Source of the DNA: Thalassospira sp. HJ | Lineage (GTDB): Bacteria; Pseudomonadota; Alphaproteobacteria; Rhodospirillales; Thalassospiraceae | Reading direction: 5' to 3' | DNA length: 64,000 nt | Assembly: GCF_000948415.1 (NCBI RefSeq) | Contig: NZ_JYII01000021.1 | Coordinates: forward strand, 310,001-374,000 | Shown here: piece after piece, positions 8,518 through 18,088 of the stretch | Layout of the letters: every line of letters begins with the position of its first letter | Numbering within the stretch: position 1 is the first letter of the stretch | Notes under the pieces: model-generated | What the model was told of the DNA's origin: nothing | The model's input: only the letters and a program-made list of their open reading frames with translations | Databases searched by the model: none | Made by a program: the position numbers and the translations under genes

Positions 8518-8532
8518 ATGGCGGTACGTGGT

Positions 8533-9201
8533 TTAGGCCGTTTTCAGAAGCTTTTCGGGCAAAAGCGGATCGGTCTGGGCTGCTGAACTGCGTGCCTTGA
8601 AGCGCGCAAAGGCGCTTTCGACATGGGGGGCGTCGGTCAGCATTTCTGCCCCGCCGGGCATTGCACCCAGATAATGGATCATCGGCATGATCATCATGTC
8701 GGGGATGGTGAAACGGTCACCAAAAAGCCAGCCATCGGCATAGGCTGTGTTCAAGACCTGCAGGTCATAGCGGATGTGATCGGCCATCTTGTTCATATGG
8801 ATGGCAAAGCCCGGATCATGACGTTTGGCGTCATCGGCAAAGACCATCGGAATGACGAAATTACGGATGATGTCCTGATCGAGCTGGGTCATCGCAAGGC
8901 TGATCCACTGGTTCATACGCGCGACCTTTTGGGCACTTACCGGGCGCAGGAGTGGTCCCGGGAAGTTGTCATCGACATAGCGGCAGATGGCCGCAGTTTC
9001 ATACAAAACAAAGGGCCCGTGTGTCAGGACCGGCACCTTGCCGAATGGATTGTTGTGCAAAAGCTCAGGCGTTGGCGGATGGCCGGGTGGCTGGACATTC
9101 CGGCTGCTGAAGTCAAAGGCGATTTCCTTTTCAAGACAGGCGATACGCACCGTACGGGTCAGGCTGCTGCGCGGCATTCCGATGATTGTGACGTCCGACA
9201 T
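8533..9201 (-). CDS. Glutathione S-transferase family protein
   Basis: 222-residue GST-like protein, a different subfamily from the one at 7793. Seen: MSDVTIIGMPRSSLTRTVRIACLEKEI (N-terminal fold with Ser residues where a catalytic Ser/Cys would sit), the proline-rich segment with HNNPFGKVPVLTHG, the glutathione-contacting LYETAAICRYVDDNF, and the C-terminal helical domain with ADGWLFGDRFTIPDMMIMPMIHYL. Its start at 9201 faces the TetR gene across a perfect palindrome, so it is very probably the repressor's target; TetR control of GST and related electrophile-detoxifying genes (as with NemR) is a known theme. The physiological substrate is not known. Confidence 0.9.
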   Translation of the reverse strand: MSDVTIIGMPRSSLTRTVRIACLEKEIAFDFSSRNVQPPGHPPTPELLHNNPFGKVPVLTHGPFVLYETAAICRYVDDNFPGPLLRPVSAQKVARMNQWISLAMTQLDQDIIRNFVIPMVFADDAKRHDPGFAIHMNKMADHIRYDLQVLNTAYADGWLFGDRFTIPDMMIMPMIHYLGAMPGGAEMLTDAPHVESAFARFKARSSAAQTDPLLPEKLLKTA

Positions 9202-9252
9202 GGCAAGGTCCCTTTGTGAAGACGTGAACTTGCAGTCAGGATTACGGCATCC

Positions 9253-9276
9253 ATAATATGTTCAAGAACATATTAT
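9253..9276. promoter_or_regulatory. Probable TetR operator (perfect 11-bp palindrome, 2-base spacer)
   Basis: ATAATATGTTC (9253-9263), AA, then GAACATATTAT (9266-9276). It lies between the divergent GST (start 9201) and tetR (start 9339) genes. Size and perfect symmetry suit a TetR dimer-pair site controlling both promoters. Confidence 0.8.
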
Positions 9277-9338
9277 TCGGATGTGCCATGGTGGCTTCGT
9301 TGCCCAACCCGACATTCGATGACGTGATGGAGTTCGAA

Positions 9339-10013
9339 ATGCCCTATGCACCGACGCACAAGGCCAAAACCCGCATTCGCATTGTGAATGCGGCGAGTGC
9401 GTTTTTTAAAAAATACGGCTTTGAAAATGTCACGATTGATCAGGTGATGGCGGCCGCCGGGCTGACGCGCGGCGGGTTTTACGCGCATTTCAAAAACAAG
9501 GAAGACCTGTTTGTTGCCTGCGTTGAAAGCGGCATGTCGCTTTTGTCATCGCCGGTGCTGGCGAAACTGCGCAAGGCCGAAAAACAGGGCAAGGACTGGG
9601 TGACATCCTTTGCCGAGCTTTACCTGTCGAAGGTTCATATTGAAAACCCTGATCTTGGCTGTGCCTTGCCGACGTTGTCGGCCGAAGTGTCGCGTTCGGG
9701 CGATCTGGCGCGTGCCGCCTTTTCCAAGCTGGTCGATCAGGCATCGGGGCGCTTGGGCTGGAAACTTGCCAAGGAGGATGGCGTTCCGGGTATGGATAAA
9801 CCGATCCCGGTTGATGGCGAGGCGGAACAGCCCGATCTGCCAGATGGATATCGCGAGGAAGCAACATCGATGCTGGCGATGATGGTGGGCGCGGTTGTGT
9901 TGAGCCGGGCGGTTGATGAAACGACGGCTGAAGACATTCTGGCCGCAACACGCAGCACAATTTTGCAGGCCCGGGATCGACTGCCAAGCGCGACGGGTCA
10001 GAAAACCGGTTGA
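9339..10013 (+). CDS. TetR/AcrR family transcriptional repressor
   Basis: 224-residue TetR-type repressor. I chose ATG 9339 (GGAG six bases upstream) because the family begins with this YAPTHKAKTRIRIVNAA segment; longer in-frame starts at 9327 and 9258 exist, the last one inside the palindrome. Seen: helix-turn-helix with FENVTIDQVMAAAGLTRGGFYAHFKNKEDLF (roughly residues 29-59) and a C-terminal ligand domain with CALPTLSAEVSRS, the pattern of the TetR C-terminal family found next to oxidoreductase and GST genes. Ligand is probably an electrophile or aromatic compound, by analogy only. Stop at 10013 abuts the dapE stop with no gap (convergent). Confidence 0.9.
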   Translation: MPYAPTHKAKTRIRIVNAASAFFKKYGFENVTIDQVMAAAGLTRGGFYAHFKNKEDLFVACVESGMSLLSSPVLAKLRKAEKQGKDWVTSFAELYLSKVHIENPDLGCALPTLSAEVSRSGDLARAAFSKLVDQASGRLGWKLAKEDGVPGMDKPIPVDGEAEQPDLPDGYREEATSMLAMMVGAVVLSRAVDETTAEDILAATRSTILQARDRLPSATGQKTG

Positions 10014-11153
10014 TTAGTCGTAAAAGCCTGCCAGGATTTCGGCATAGATTTTCACAAGGTTTTCGATGTCATCGACCATGGCGTGTTCGTCGACCTTGTG
10101 CATGCTTTGCCCGACCAGGCCAAACTCGGCGACTTCGGTGTATTTCTGAATGAAGCGTGCGTCCGACGTGCCGCCGGTCGTGCTCATTTCCGGGCGTTTG
10201 CCGGTGACTTTTTCCGAGGCATCGGCAATCAGGTTTGCAAGCTTGCCCGGATTGGACAGGAATGCTTCACCGGAAATCTTGACCTTGAGGTCATGCGCGC
10301 CGGCATGTTCGGCACAGACATCCTCGATCCATTTTTTAAGATCCGCCCCTGTGTGCTGATCATTGAAGCGGATGTTAAAGGCGGCACTAACCTTGGCCGG
10401 AACAACGTTGGTTGCGGCATTTCCGGCATCAACCGTGGTGATTTCAAGGTTGCTCGGCTGGAAATGCTCGGTCCCCTGATCAAGCTCGCGCGAATTCAAA
10501 ACATCAAGCGTCTTGATCATGCGCGGGACCGGGTTATCGGCCAGATGCGGATAGGCAACGTGGCCCTGCGCACCATAAACCGTCAGCCAGCCGGTTATGG
10601 AGCCACGGCGGCCGACCTTCATCATCTCGCCAAGGTATTTCGGATTGGTTGGTTCGCCCACCAGACAGGCATCGAGTTTTTCGCCCTGCTGATCACACCA
10701 TTCGACAAGTTTGACCGTGCCATTAACCGCATCGGCTTCTTCGTCACCGGTGATCAGGAACGAAATTGATTCATCGAAATCCGGGTGAGCCGCAAGAAAC
10801 GCATCAACCCCGCCGACAAAGCAGGCAATGCCGGTTTTCATATCCACTGCACCGCGGCCAAACAGGCGACCATCCATGACTTCGCCTCCGAATGGGTCGA
10901 CAGTCCATGCGGCAACGTCGCCGGCTGGTACAACATCGGTATGGCCAGCAAAGCAGAAATTGCGGCCCTTGGTACCAAGACGGGCATACAGATTGTCGAT
11001 GGCATCACTGCCATCGCCATCAAAGACCTTGCGCGTACAGTCAAAGCCGCGGGCTTCGAGCGCCTTTTGCAACACATCAAGCGCGCCTTCATCAGCCGGG
11101 GTGACCGACGGGCAGCGGATCAGGGATTGTGCAAGTTCAAGCGCGGTCGACAT
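10014..11153 (-). CDS. dapE: Succinyl-diaminopimelate desuccinylase
   Basis: 379-residue M20 metallohydrolase that removes succinate from N-succinyl-LL-diaminopimelate in lysine and cell-wall precursor synthesis. Seen: metal-binding CFAGHTDVVPAGD, FGRGAVDMKTGIACFVGG, the catalytic TGDEEADAVNGT, and the C-terminal GGTSDARFI segment with the final metal His region. Length is typical. It lies downstream of dapD on the same strand with about 100 bases between, which hold a strong hairpin, so the two genes may be differentially expressed. Start ATG at 11153. Confidence 0.97.
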   Translation of the reverse strand: MSTALELAQSLIRCPSVTPADEGALDVLQKALEARGFDCTRKVFDGDGSDAIDNLYARLGTKGRNFCFAGHTDVVPAGDVAAWTVDPFGGEVMDGRLFGRGAVDMKTGIACFVGGVDAFLAAHPDFDESISFLITGDEEADAVNGTVKLVEWCDQQGEKLDACLVGEPTNPKYLGEMMKVGRRGSITGWLTVYGAQGHVAYPHLADNPVPRMIKTLDVLNSRELDQGTEHFQPSNLEITTVDAGNAATNVVPAKVSAAFNIRFNDQHTGADLKKWIEDVCAEHAGAHDLKVKISGEAFLSNPGKLANLIADASEKVTGKRPEMSTTGGTSDARFIQKYTEVAEFGLVGQSMHKVDEHAMVDDIENLVKIYAEILAGFYD

Positions 11154-11189
11154 TGGCGGTCTCGTATCTGTAAGCGGTCGGAAAATGCG

Positions 11190-11222
11190 GAAAAGGGCAA
11201 AACGGACTGGCCGTTTTGCCCC
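11190..11222 (-). terminator. Hairpin between dapD and dapE
   Basis: GGGCAAAACGG and CCGTTTTGCCC (plus 11195-11205 and 11211-11221) form a perfect 11-pair stem with a five-base loop. On the minus strand it is followed by CTTTTCCGC, a short T-run, so it could terminate weakly after dapD, reduce read-through into dapE, or mark an mRNA processing point. Confidence 0.6.
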
Positions 11223-11254
11223 TTATAAATCATTGCGAAGTGTGGTGACAGAAA

Positions 11255-12100
11255 TCAGTCACGCAGCAATTCATTGATCGAGGTTTTCGAGCGGGTCTTT
11301 TCATCAACGCGTTTGATGATGACCGCGCAATAAAGGCTCGGCCCCGGCGTTCCATCCGGAAGCGGCTTGCCAGGAATGCTGCCCGGAACGACGACCGAGT
11401 ATGCCGGAACGCGACCAACAAAGGTCTCGCCCGTGGTGCGGTCGATGATTTTAGTCGATGCGCCGATGAAGACACCCATGGAAATCACGGCACCTTCTTC
11501 GACGATGACACCTTCGACGATTTCCGAACGTGCACCGATGAAGGCATTGTCTTCGATGATGACCGGGCCGGCCTGAAGCGGCTCAAGCACGCCACCGATA
11601 CCCGCACCACCCGAAAGGTGAACGTTTTTGCCGATCTGTGCGCAGGAACCAACGGTTGCCCAGGTATCGACCATCACGCCGGTATCAACATAAGCGCCAA
11701 GGTTAACAAAGGACGGCATCAAAACGGTGCCCGGTGCGACATAGGCCGAACGGCGCACGATGCTGCCCGGAACGGCGCGGAAGCCAGCAGTTTTGAACTC
11801 GGCTTCGCCCCAACCTTCGAACTTGGACGGAACCTTGTCCCACCAGTTGGTGTTTTCGCCCGGACCGCCTGCGATGGTGGTCATGTCATTGAGACGGAAA
11901 GACAGCAGAACCGCCTTTTTGGCCCACTGATTGACAACCCATTTGCCATCGGTTTTTTCGGCAACACGCAGTTCGCCGGAATCCATGGCGCCAAGCGTCT
12001 GTTCAACAGCCTTGCGGATTTCACCCTGGGTGGAGGAGTTGATTTCGTCGCGGTTTTCCCAGGCGACGTTGATCACGCCTTCAAGCTCGGTTCTGTTCAT
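11255..12100 (-). CDS. dapD: Tetrahydrodipicolinate N-succinyltransferase
   Basis: 281-residue DapD, which transfers succinyl from succinyl-CoA to tetrahydrodipicolinate in the succinylase branch of lysine biosynthesis. Seen: N-terminal helical part ([21 protein letters not shown]), then a left-handed beta-helix built from hexapeptide repeats between about residues 120 and 240 ([39 protein letters not shown]). Start chosen at ATG 12100, ten bases after AAGGA; a TTG at 12127 would add nine residues. Same strand as dapE. Confidence 0.96.
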   Translation of the reverse strand: MNRTELEGVINVAWENRDEINSSTQGEIRKAVEQTLGAMDSGELRVAEKTDGKWVVNQWAKKAVLLSFRLNDMTTIAGGPGENTNWWDKVPSKFEGWGEAEFKTAGFRAVPGSIVRRSAYVAPGTVLMPSFVNLGAYVDTGVMVDTWATVGSCAQIGKNVHLSGGAGIGGVLEPLQAGPVIIEDNAFIGARSEIVEGVIVEEGAVISMGVFIGASTKIIDRTTGETFVGRVPAYSVVVPGSIPGKPLPDGTPGPSLYCAVIIKRVDEKTRSKTSINELLRD

Positions 12101-12332
12101 TTTTCGAAGGTCCTTGCGGTCAGCCAAAATTGCGTCGGCGGAGAATGGTCAAACCCGACCTTGAAGTCAACTCCGCCAGTTTACGTAGAAACGCCTGTTT
12201 CAGGCAGATTTCCGTTCCTGATGCTTGTCCTGCCCACCTATCCCGTCCCATGGGCGCGATAGAAATAGCCGATCACGGGGCCAAGCTCAATCCTGGAACG
12301 ATGACAAAATGGCTGTTCGCCGGTATTCCCGC

Positions 12333-13028
12333 TTACGCGCCGGTCGAAAGTCCGCGCAGGAATCCGACCAGATCATCGGTTTCATGATCAATGCGCGGAT
12401 CATCGCAGCCATCCTGCGCCCAGTCGACATCGGTATGCACCCAGACGGTGGTCATGCCCATGTCCTTGGCCGGCAGCAGGTTTTTGGCCATATCTTCGAA
12501 ATAGACCGCACGGGTCGGGTCAATGCCATCGCGTGCCAGAAGCAGGTCATAGGGTTCCTGCTTGGGCTTGGGGATGTAATCGGCATCGACAATGTCAAAG
12601 ATGGTTTCGAAGTGATTGGCAATACCTAGACGGTCCATCACCCGTTCGGCATGACCACGCGATGCATTGGTAAAGATCAGCTTGCGGCACGGCAGATCAT
12701 CAAGTGCGCGGGCAAGGTCCGGGGCCGCGTCGACCACGGAAAGATCAATGTCATGGACCTTGGCAAGGTAGTCGGCCGGGTCGACTTCATGTTCGGTCAT
12801 CAGGCCGCGCAAGGTGGTGCCATAACGATGGAAATAGTCCTTTTGCACCCGATAGGCTTCACCAGCCTCTAGCTTTAGCGCGTCGCGAACATATTGCCCG
12901 ATCAGATCGGAAACCTGTGAGAACAGATTGCAGGCCGCCGGATAAAGCGTGTTGTCGAGATCAAAGATCAGCACACTGTCATTATCAACGCGGGGCAGTG
13001 CTGCTGAACGTTTCGGGGCGGTGGTCAT
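12333..13028 (-). CDS. HAD-superfamily pyrimidine 5'-nucleotidase
   Basis: 231-residue haloacid-dehalogenase-type phosphatase. Seen: motif I VLIFDLDNTLYPA with the two catalytic Asp residues, motif II LIFTNASRGHAERV, then motif III/IV with PKPKQEPYDLLL and VYFEDMAKNLLPAKDMGM. The sequence type is that of the yeast Sdt1/Phm8-like pyrimidine 5'-nucleotidases common in alphaproteobacteria, so a role in nucleotide dephosphorylation is likely. Start at ATG 13028, with GGAAGG upstream; a longer frame to 13124 has no support. It follows dapD on the same strand after about 230 bases (12101-12332) in which I see no gene. Confidence 0.88.
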   Translation of the reverse strand: MTTAPKRSAALPRVDNDSVLIFDLDNTLYPAACNLFSQVSDLIGQYVRDALKLEAGEAYRVQKDYFHRYGTTLRGLMTEHEVDPADYLAKVHDIDLSVVDAAPDLARALDDLPCRKLIFTNASRGHAERVMDRLGIANHFETIFDIVDADYIPKPKQEPYDLLLARDGIDPTRAVYFEDMAKNLLPAKDMGMTTVWVHTDVDWAQDGCDDPRIDHETDDLVGFLRGLSTGA

Positions 13029-13447
13029 GATCAAGGCCTTCCGGAATATGCATGGGTGGACGTACGCGCCTGCGCGCCGACAGTTGTAAGCGATCCTTAC
13101 GTTCTTGCAAACCATCAGGATCAATCAGGGGTGAACCCGTGGTCATTTGATTTTTGTGACTGAGGCCTGATCGCGGTCAAAACCGGCCCGGGGGTTTAAA
13201 AATCCCAACAAGACCAAACATATATGGGTCTGTCGGCTTTTTGGGGTGCGACAGGGTGCACGGCGTTTCGTCTTGGACGTATGGTCTAGATATGATTATC
13301 CGTCCGCATAGGAAATATGTGATCTGTAAAACCATTGTTAAGCAGAAACGGTGAAAATGACCAAAAGCCATTAAGGCAATCAGGGTGGTTTCCATGTTCG
13401 GGGGAAGGGGAAATCGCTTTTAGATCCGGGCAGCGTGAGAGGGTGCA
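13029..13447. other. Intergenic region, divergent promoters expected
   Basis: About 420 bases between the divergent nucleotidase and EAL genes. No coding frame, tRNA or clear repeat is supported. It must hold both promoters, but I see no hexamer pair good enough to report. Confidence 0.5.
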
Positions 13448-15130
13448 TTGGATAAAATTATCAAAGCTCGAACAACCGAACTGCGGAACGAGCGAAACCG
13501 TTTTGCGGCATTGGCGTTTGTTTGGGGGGATCTTCTTCTCGAGCTGGACGGGGATCTGCGCATTGTTTTTGCGTCCGGCGCATCAGACGGGATTTTGGGC
13601 CATCGCCCGCAAAACCTTGCGGGGAAATCTTTCACCCAGTTTTTGGCAAAGCAGTATCGCCCGCTTGTGACAGAGATGCTGCAGGTCGCACGCAGGCGCG
13701 GGCGGATGGACAATATTCAGGTCCGATTTAACCAGCAGGGCGACATGTTAAGCCCGCCGGTTTCCATGAGCGGCTATTTCCTGCCCGATCTTGGCGATCA
13801 TTTCTTTGTCGCCCTTCGGGTGGCGATCAATGCCCTGTCGCCTGACGTTGTCGCGACCCTTCAGCGCGATAATATGACGGGGCTTTTGGATGAAGAAAGC
13901 CTGTCAAAGGTCGTTACCGAACGCCTTATTGCGCAGCGCGAAACCGGAACCGAACATAAATTCACCCTGATGACGCTTAATGCCTTTGATCCGCTTTGCG
14001 AGCGGATGAAACAGGTCGAGCGTGCGGAACTTATGGCCAGTGTCGGTGCGTTTTTGCGTGCGCATTCGGTCGCAGGTGATACCGCCGGGCGATTGGGCAA
14101 AGAACAGTTCGGGATGTTGCATCGCCCGGATGTTCCGATTGGTGAACTTGAAAAACGTATTTCCGAATGTGTGCGTGATGCCGATCCGGCCGGGGTCGGC
14201 ATCGAAGTCAATTCCACCGTGACCGATTTTACCGCCGAACTTATTCCGCCGGGCGATCTTACGCGCGGGGTTTTGTATTCCATCCGGCGGTTCTGTGATC
14301 GTCAGGAACACAGCTTTACGTTTTCGCGCCTGATGGGGCAGGCAGATAACCTGGTCAATAATACCTTTTCGGCGATGCAGGATTTCGGCACGCGGATTGA
14401 CCAACTGAAGTTTGATACGGTCTATCAGCCGATCGTGCGCCTGCCGACAGCCGAAATCCACCATTTCGAGGTGCTTGTCCGCTTCTATGACGATGACGGC
14501 AAACTGATCCCGACGCAGGAACTGGTCAATTTCGCCGAGCAGGTCAATATGGTCGATCGGCTTGATCTGGCGATGCTGCGCAGAAACCTTAAATGGATCC
14601 GATCACAGCTTGATCAGGGAATTACGGCCCGCGTTGCAGTGAATGTTTCCGGGCATTCATTGGAAAACCCGGATTTCTGCCGGTCCGTGATCGCGCTGTT
14701 TGAGCGCAACCGCGATGCGCTTGGTCAATTGATGATCGAGGTCACCGAAACAGCCGAAATCAAGGATATCGATACCGCTGCCAAGTGGATTACCCGGTTC
14801 CGTGAATTTGGCGTCGAGATTTGCCTTGATGATTTCGGAACAGGTGCGTCGAACTTCCGCTATCTGAGTGCGATGGATATTGATTATGTGAAGATCGACG
14901 GGGAATCGATCCGGCAATCGACCAAGACGGCCAAGGGATTGGCTTTCCTGCGGTCGCTTGTCGATCTGTGTCATGACATCGATGTTGAGGTCGTGGCCGA
15001 AATGATCGAAACCGACAAGATGCGCGAACTGGTGACAAAGGCCGGGTTTGACTATGCGCAGGGATATCTGTTCGGAAAGCCCGAGACCGATATCACGCTG
15101 TATTGGCGTGATGCCGTCGCAAAGCGCTAA
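13448..15130 (+). CDS. PAS - degenerate GGDEF - EAL cyclic-di-GMP phosphodiesterase
   Basis: 560-residue cytoplasmic protein. Domains: an N-terminal PAS-like sensor (about residues 20-130), a GGDEF-like region (about 140-300) without a GGDEF active-site motif, so not a cyclase, and a full EAL domain (about 318-555). EAL residues for c-di-GMP hydrolysis are kept: FEVLVR (EVL variant), Asn in NVSGHS, Glu in EVTET, LDDFGTGAS, VKIDG, and VVAEMIET. It should therefore lower c-di-GMP, perhaps gated by a ligand or redox signal at the PAS domain. Start TTG at 13448, preceded by GAGAGGG; no membrane segment. It stands alone, convergent with the next binding-protein gene. Confidence 0.88.
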   Translation: MDKIIKARTTELRNERNRFAALAFVWGDLLLELDGDLRIVFASGASDGILGHRPQNLAGKSFTQFLAKQYRPLVTEMLQVARRRGRMDNIQVRFNQQGDMLSPPVSMSGYFLPDLGDHFFVALRVAINALSPDVVATLQRDNMTGLLDEESLSKVVTERLIAQRETGTEHKFTLMTLNAFDPLCERMKQVERAELMASVGAFLRAHSVAGDTAGRLGKEQFGMLHRPDVPIGELEKRISECVRDADPAGVGIEVNSTVTDFTAELIPPGDLTRGVLYSIRRFCDRQEHSFTFSRLMGQADNLVNNTFSAMQDFGTRIDQLKFDTVYQPIVRLPTAEIHHFEVLVRFYDDDGKLIPTQELVNFAEQVNMVDRLDLAMLRRNLKWIRSQLDQGITARVAVNVSGHSLENPDFCRSVIALFERNRDALGQLMIEVTETAEIKDIDTAAKWITRFREFGVEICLDDFGTGASNFRYLSAMDIDYVKIDGESIRQSTKTAKGLAFLRSLVDLCHDIDVEVVAEMIETDKMRELVTKAGFDYAQGYLFGKPETDITLYWRDAVAKR

Positions 15131-15186
15131 GGCCAAAGTGAACTGAACGCTTTAGGCGGGCCGTGCGCGATGGTGATTGCGCGCGG

Positions 15187-16068
15187 TCAGTCCTGCAGCG
15201 GGGGGCTTTCATCGCTTGATACGCCGTACCTTGCGAGAATGCGTTCATACAGGCCGCTTTCGCGAATGGCGACAAGGCCGGCATTGAGTTCGCTCAACAA
15301 GGTTTTCGGATTTTTGGCCTTGCGCGAGATGCAGGAAAAATACGGATTGTTGGAAATCACCTTGGATCGGATCAGCTCGCGACCGGCAATCTTGCGATCT
15401 GTCTTGTGCAGTTGAAAATCCATCGGCGCCTTATAGGACAGCGCAACATCGAGCCTGCGTGACAGCAGCATATCAAGAAGGGTTGCTTCGCTGTTCACAA
15501 CCAGGACATCCAGTCCTGCTTCGCGTGCGCTGGCCTCAAGGCTATAGCCATTAACCACCCCGATGGTCATGTTCTTGGCATCTGCAATTTCTTCAAGTCC
15601 GCCAAGAGCACCGTCACCGATGGCATAAAACGCGACCCGGACGTGACCCAGCAGATAGGAATAATAAAGATCTTCCTCGCGTTCGGGCAGGTAGCTGCAG
15701 GAACAAAGCCCGTCGACCTGACCGGTGCGGGCAAGGAAATAGGCCCGCTGCCAGGGATAGAACGGCGTGATCAGGGTGATGTTGCGGGTGGCAAATGCCG
15801 CACGCAGCACTTCGATGTCATAGCCCGGTATTGGTGCGTTGGCGGTAATCTTTGACGGCGGGAAGGGGTTGCAGGCCAATGTGACGGTCTGCTGGTTTCC
15901 GGCAGGCGGTATCAGGGAGTTTTGCGCAAATGCCCGGTCGGTATTGCCAAGCAGGAACAGGGCATAAACCAAAAGGCTGATCAAGGTTGCCATTGCGCGC
16001 AGCTTTGGGCGCGCGTCAATCGCGGCGCGGTGCAACAGACAATACTGAGAACGTTCGGCCCAATTCAT
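15187..16068 (-). CDS. Periplasmic solute-binding-like protein (SBP family 3)
   Basis: 293-residue exported protein. A signal peptide is seen from a basic start (RPKLRAMATLISLLVYALFLLG) to cleavage near RAFAQ. The mature region has the family 3 pattern: PPSKITANAPIPGYDIEVLRAAFATRNI, ERLDVALSYKAPMDFQL and the final LNAGLVAIRESGLYERILARYG. Two in-frame starts are possible, 16068 and 15993; neither has a strong Shine-Dalgarno, and the longer is used because it gives a proper n-region. No ABC permease genes are nearby. Like the protein at 5521 it may feed a sensor rather than a transporter. Ligand unknown. Confidence 0.8.
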   Translation of the reverse strand: MNWAERSQYCLLHRAAIDARPKLRAMATLISLLVYALFLLGNTDRAFAQNSLIPPAGNQQTVTLACNPFPPSKITANAPIPGYDIEVLRAAFATRNITLITPFYPWQRAYFLARTGQVDGLCSCSYLPEREEDLYYSYLLGHVRVAFYAIGDGALGGLEEIADAKNMTIGVVNGYSLEASAREAGLDVLVVNSEATLLDMLLSRRLDVALSYKAPMDFQLHKTDRKIAGRELIRSKVISNNPYFSCISRKAKNPKTLLSELNAGLVAIRESGLYERILARYGVSSDESPPLQD

Positions 16069-16184
16069 CGCGATTGTGTTCGAACCATTCCAAAAAAATC
16101 AACGAAATCAAAATGCTATCACGTTTTGCGCGGGATGTAAGAGTTGAAGCGCGATCAGGTGCATGTCAATCAGTGCGCGAAAAA

Positions 16185-16217
16185 CGAAAAGGCCGGTGAT
16201 AAACACCGGCCTTTTGC
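16185..16217 (-). terminator. Rho-independent terminator of pckA
   Basis: AAAAGGCCGGTG (16187-16198) pairs perfectly with CACCGGCCTTTT (16204-16215) around a five-base loop; on the minus strand it ends in CCTTTTCGTTTTT. It lies about 25 bases after the pckA stop. Confidence 0.85.
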
Positions 16218-16242
16218 AAGATAACGTCGATATATACGGCGC

Positions 16243-17868
16243 TTATTCGGCGGCTTTTACTTCCGCACTGTTGCGGATGGCCGCTTCGCGTACATCGTCG
16301 GTGACATGTTCTTCGAACTTCGCGAAGTTCTTTTCGAACAGGCCGGTCAGGTTCGCAGCAGCCTTGTCATAGGCAGCCTTGTCGTTCCAGCTTTCACGCG
16401 GGTTCAGAACTTCTGCCGGGATATCGCCGCAAGCGGTCGGATAGGCCAGACCGAAGTACGGATCGGTTGCGAATTCGGCACTTTCCAGATCGCCATTCAG
16501 CGCCGCATTAAGCAGGCCACGGGTATAGGCAATCTTCATGCGCGAACCAACGCCATAGCCGCCACCGGACCAGCCGGTATTGACCAGCCAGCAATTGGCT
16601 TCGTGTTTTTCCATCATTTCACCAAGCAGCTTGGCGTAGACCGACGGATGACGCGGCATGAACGGCGCACCAAAGCAGGCAGAGAACGCAGCGGTCGGTT
16701 CCTTGACACCTTTTTCGGTGCCGGCAACCTTCGCGGTGTAGCCCGACAGGAAGTGGTACATCGCCTGTGCCGAGGACAGTTTTGCGATCGGCGGCAGAAC
16801 GCCAAACGCATCACAGGTCAGCATGATGATGTTTTTCGGATGGTTGCCACGGCCGTCTTCCGATGCGTTCGGAATGAATTCGATCGGATAGGAAGAGCGG
16901 GTATTTTCGGTGTGACGGGCATCGTCAAGGTCAAGCTCGCGCGACTGCTTGTTCATCACAACGTTTTCAAGAACGGTACCGAAACGCTCGGTGGTGGCAA
17001 AGATTTCCGGTTCTGCTTCTTTGGAAAGCTTGATCACCTTGGCGTAGCAGCCGCCTTCAAAGTTAAAGACGCCGTCTTCGCCCCAGCCATGTTCGTCATC
17101 ACCGATAAGGGTGCGCGACGCATCGGCCGACAGGGTGGTTTTACCGGTGCCCGACAGGCCAAAGAAGATGGCGGTGTCGCCGTCCTTGCCCATGTTGGCC
17201 GAGCAATGCATCGGCATAACGCCCTTGGCCGGCAGGATGTGGTTGAGAACCGAGAAGATCGATTTCTTCATTTCGCCGGCATACCAGGTGCCGCCGATGA
17301 TGATCATTTTGCGTTCGAAGCTGACCATGACGAAGACTTCGGAGCGGGTGCCGTCGACTTCCGGGTCGGCCTGAAGGCCAGGTGCGTGCAGAATGGTGAA
17401 TTCCGGCGCGAAATCGCGCAGTTCTTCTTTCTGCGGCTGGATGAACATGTTGCGCGCAAACAGGTTATGCCATGCATTTTCGTTGATCACGCGAACCGGC
17501 AGGCGGAAACGCGGATCGGAACCGGCAAAGCAATCCTGAACGAACAGTTCGGTGCCCTGGAAATATGCGCGCACTTTCTGATACAGGCGCTCAAATACTT
17601 CCGGGCTGACCGGGCGGTTTACATCGCCCCAATCGATATCTGCCTTGGTGCTTTCTTCTTCAACGACGAAGCGGTCAAGCGGGGAACGGCCGGTATGTTC
17701 GCCAGTCAGGGCGACAAAGGCACCGCCTTTGGCGATTTTACCTTCGTTGCGACGGATCGCATGTTCATAAAGGCCTGCAGCGTCAAGGTTCCAGTGAACG
17801 GCGCCAAGGTTTTTGAGGCCATGAGTTTCAAGGCCTACACGGCTGACAACGGGTCCTGATTGCAGCAC
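16243..17868 (-). CDS. pckA: Phosphoenolpyruvate carboxykinase (ATP)
   Basis: 541-residue ATP-dependent PEP carboxykinase, converting oxaloacetate to phosphoenolpyruvate, the entry step of gluconeogenesis. Seen: substrate-site [20 protein letters not shown], the metal-site [12 protein letters not shown], the P-loop [13 protein letters not shown], the kinase-2-like [24 protein letters not shown], and [16 protein letters not shown]. All are diagnostic and the length is normal. Start at ATG 17868. The 220 bases upstream are AT-rich and should hold the promoter. chvG/chvI, often adjacent to pckA in rhizobia, are not here. A strong terminator follows. Confidence 0.98.
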   Translation of the reverse strand: MLQSGPVVSRVGLETHGLKNLGAVHWNLDAAGLYEHAIRRNEGKIAKGGAFVALTGEHTGRSPLDRFVVEEESTKADIDWGDVNRPVSPEVFERLYQKVRAYFQGTELFVQDCFAGSDPRFRLPVRVINENAWHNLFARNMFIQPQKEELRDFAPEFTILHAPGLQADPEVDGTRSEVFVMVSFERKMIIIGGTWYAGEMKKSIFSVLNHILPAKGVMPMHCSANMGKDGDTAIFFGLSGTGKTTLSADASRTLIGDDEHGWGEDGVFNFEGGCYAKVIKLSKEAEPEIFATTERFGTVLENVVMNKQSRELDLDDARHTENTRSSYPIEFIPNASEDGRGNHPKNIIMLTCDAFGVLPPIAKLSSAQAMYHFLSGYTAKVAGTEKGVKEPTAAFSACFGAPFMPRHPSVYAKLLGEMMEKHEANCWLVNTGWSGGGYGVGSRMKIAYTRGLLNAALNGDLESAEFATDPYFGLAYPTACGDIPAEVLNPRESWNDKAAYDKAAANLTGLFEKNFAKFEEHVTDDVREAAIRNSAEVKAAE

Positions 17869-18088
17869 GAATCTCTCCTGGTGGGAATTAAAAGAGCTGG
17901 GGCTTAATGTCCTATTTTACACAACAAATTGTGGGTAATTCGTTGTGTTGAGATATATTGTTACAAAGGTGTCTTAAAAGCAACCGCCACTTTTGCCTAA
18001 TACCTAGGAAAACGTAAGAGTTTTTGCGTTTGCGAAAATTACATTTTCAGGGTCGCGGCTTTAATGTTCGGAATGCAAATGGTCCTAC

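Noticed and set aside
16306-17859. Long open frame (517 codons) antisense to pckA
   Set aside because: It mirrors the codon structure of pckA, has no recognisable domains and no ribosome-binding site; it is a shadow of a GC-rich gene.
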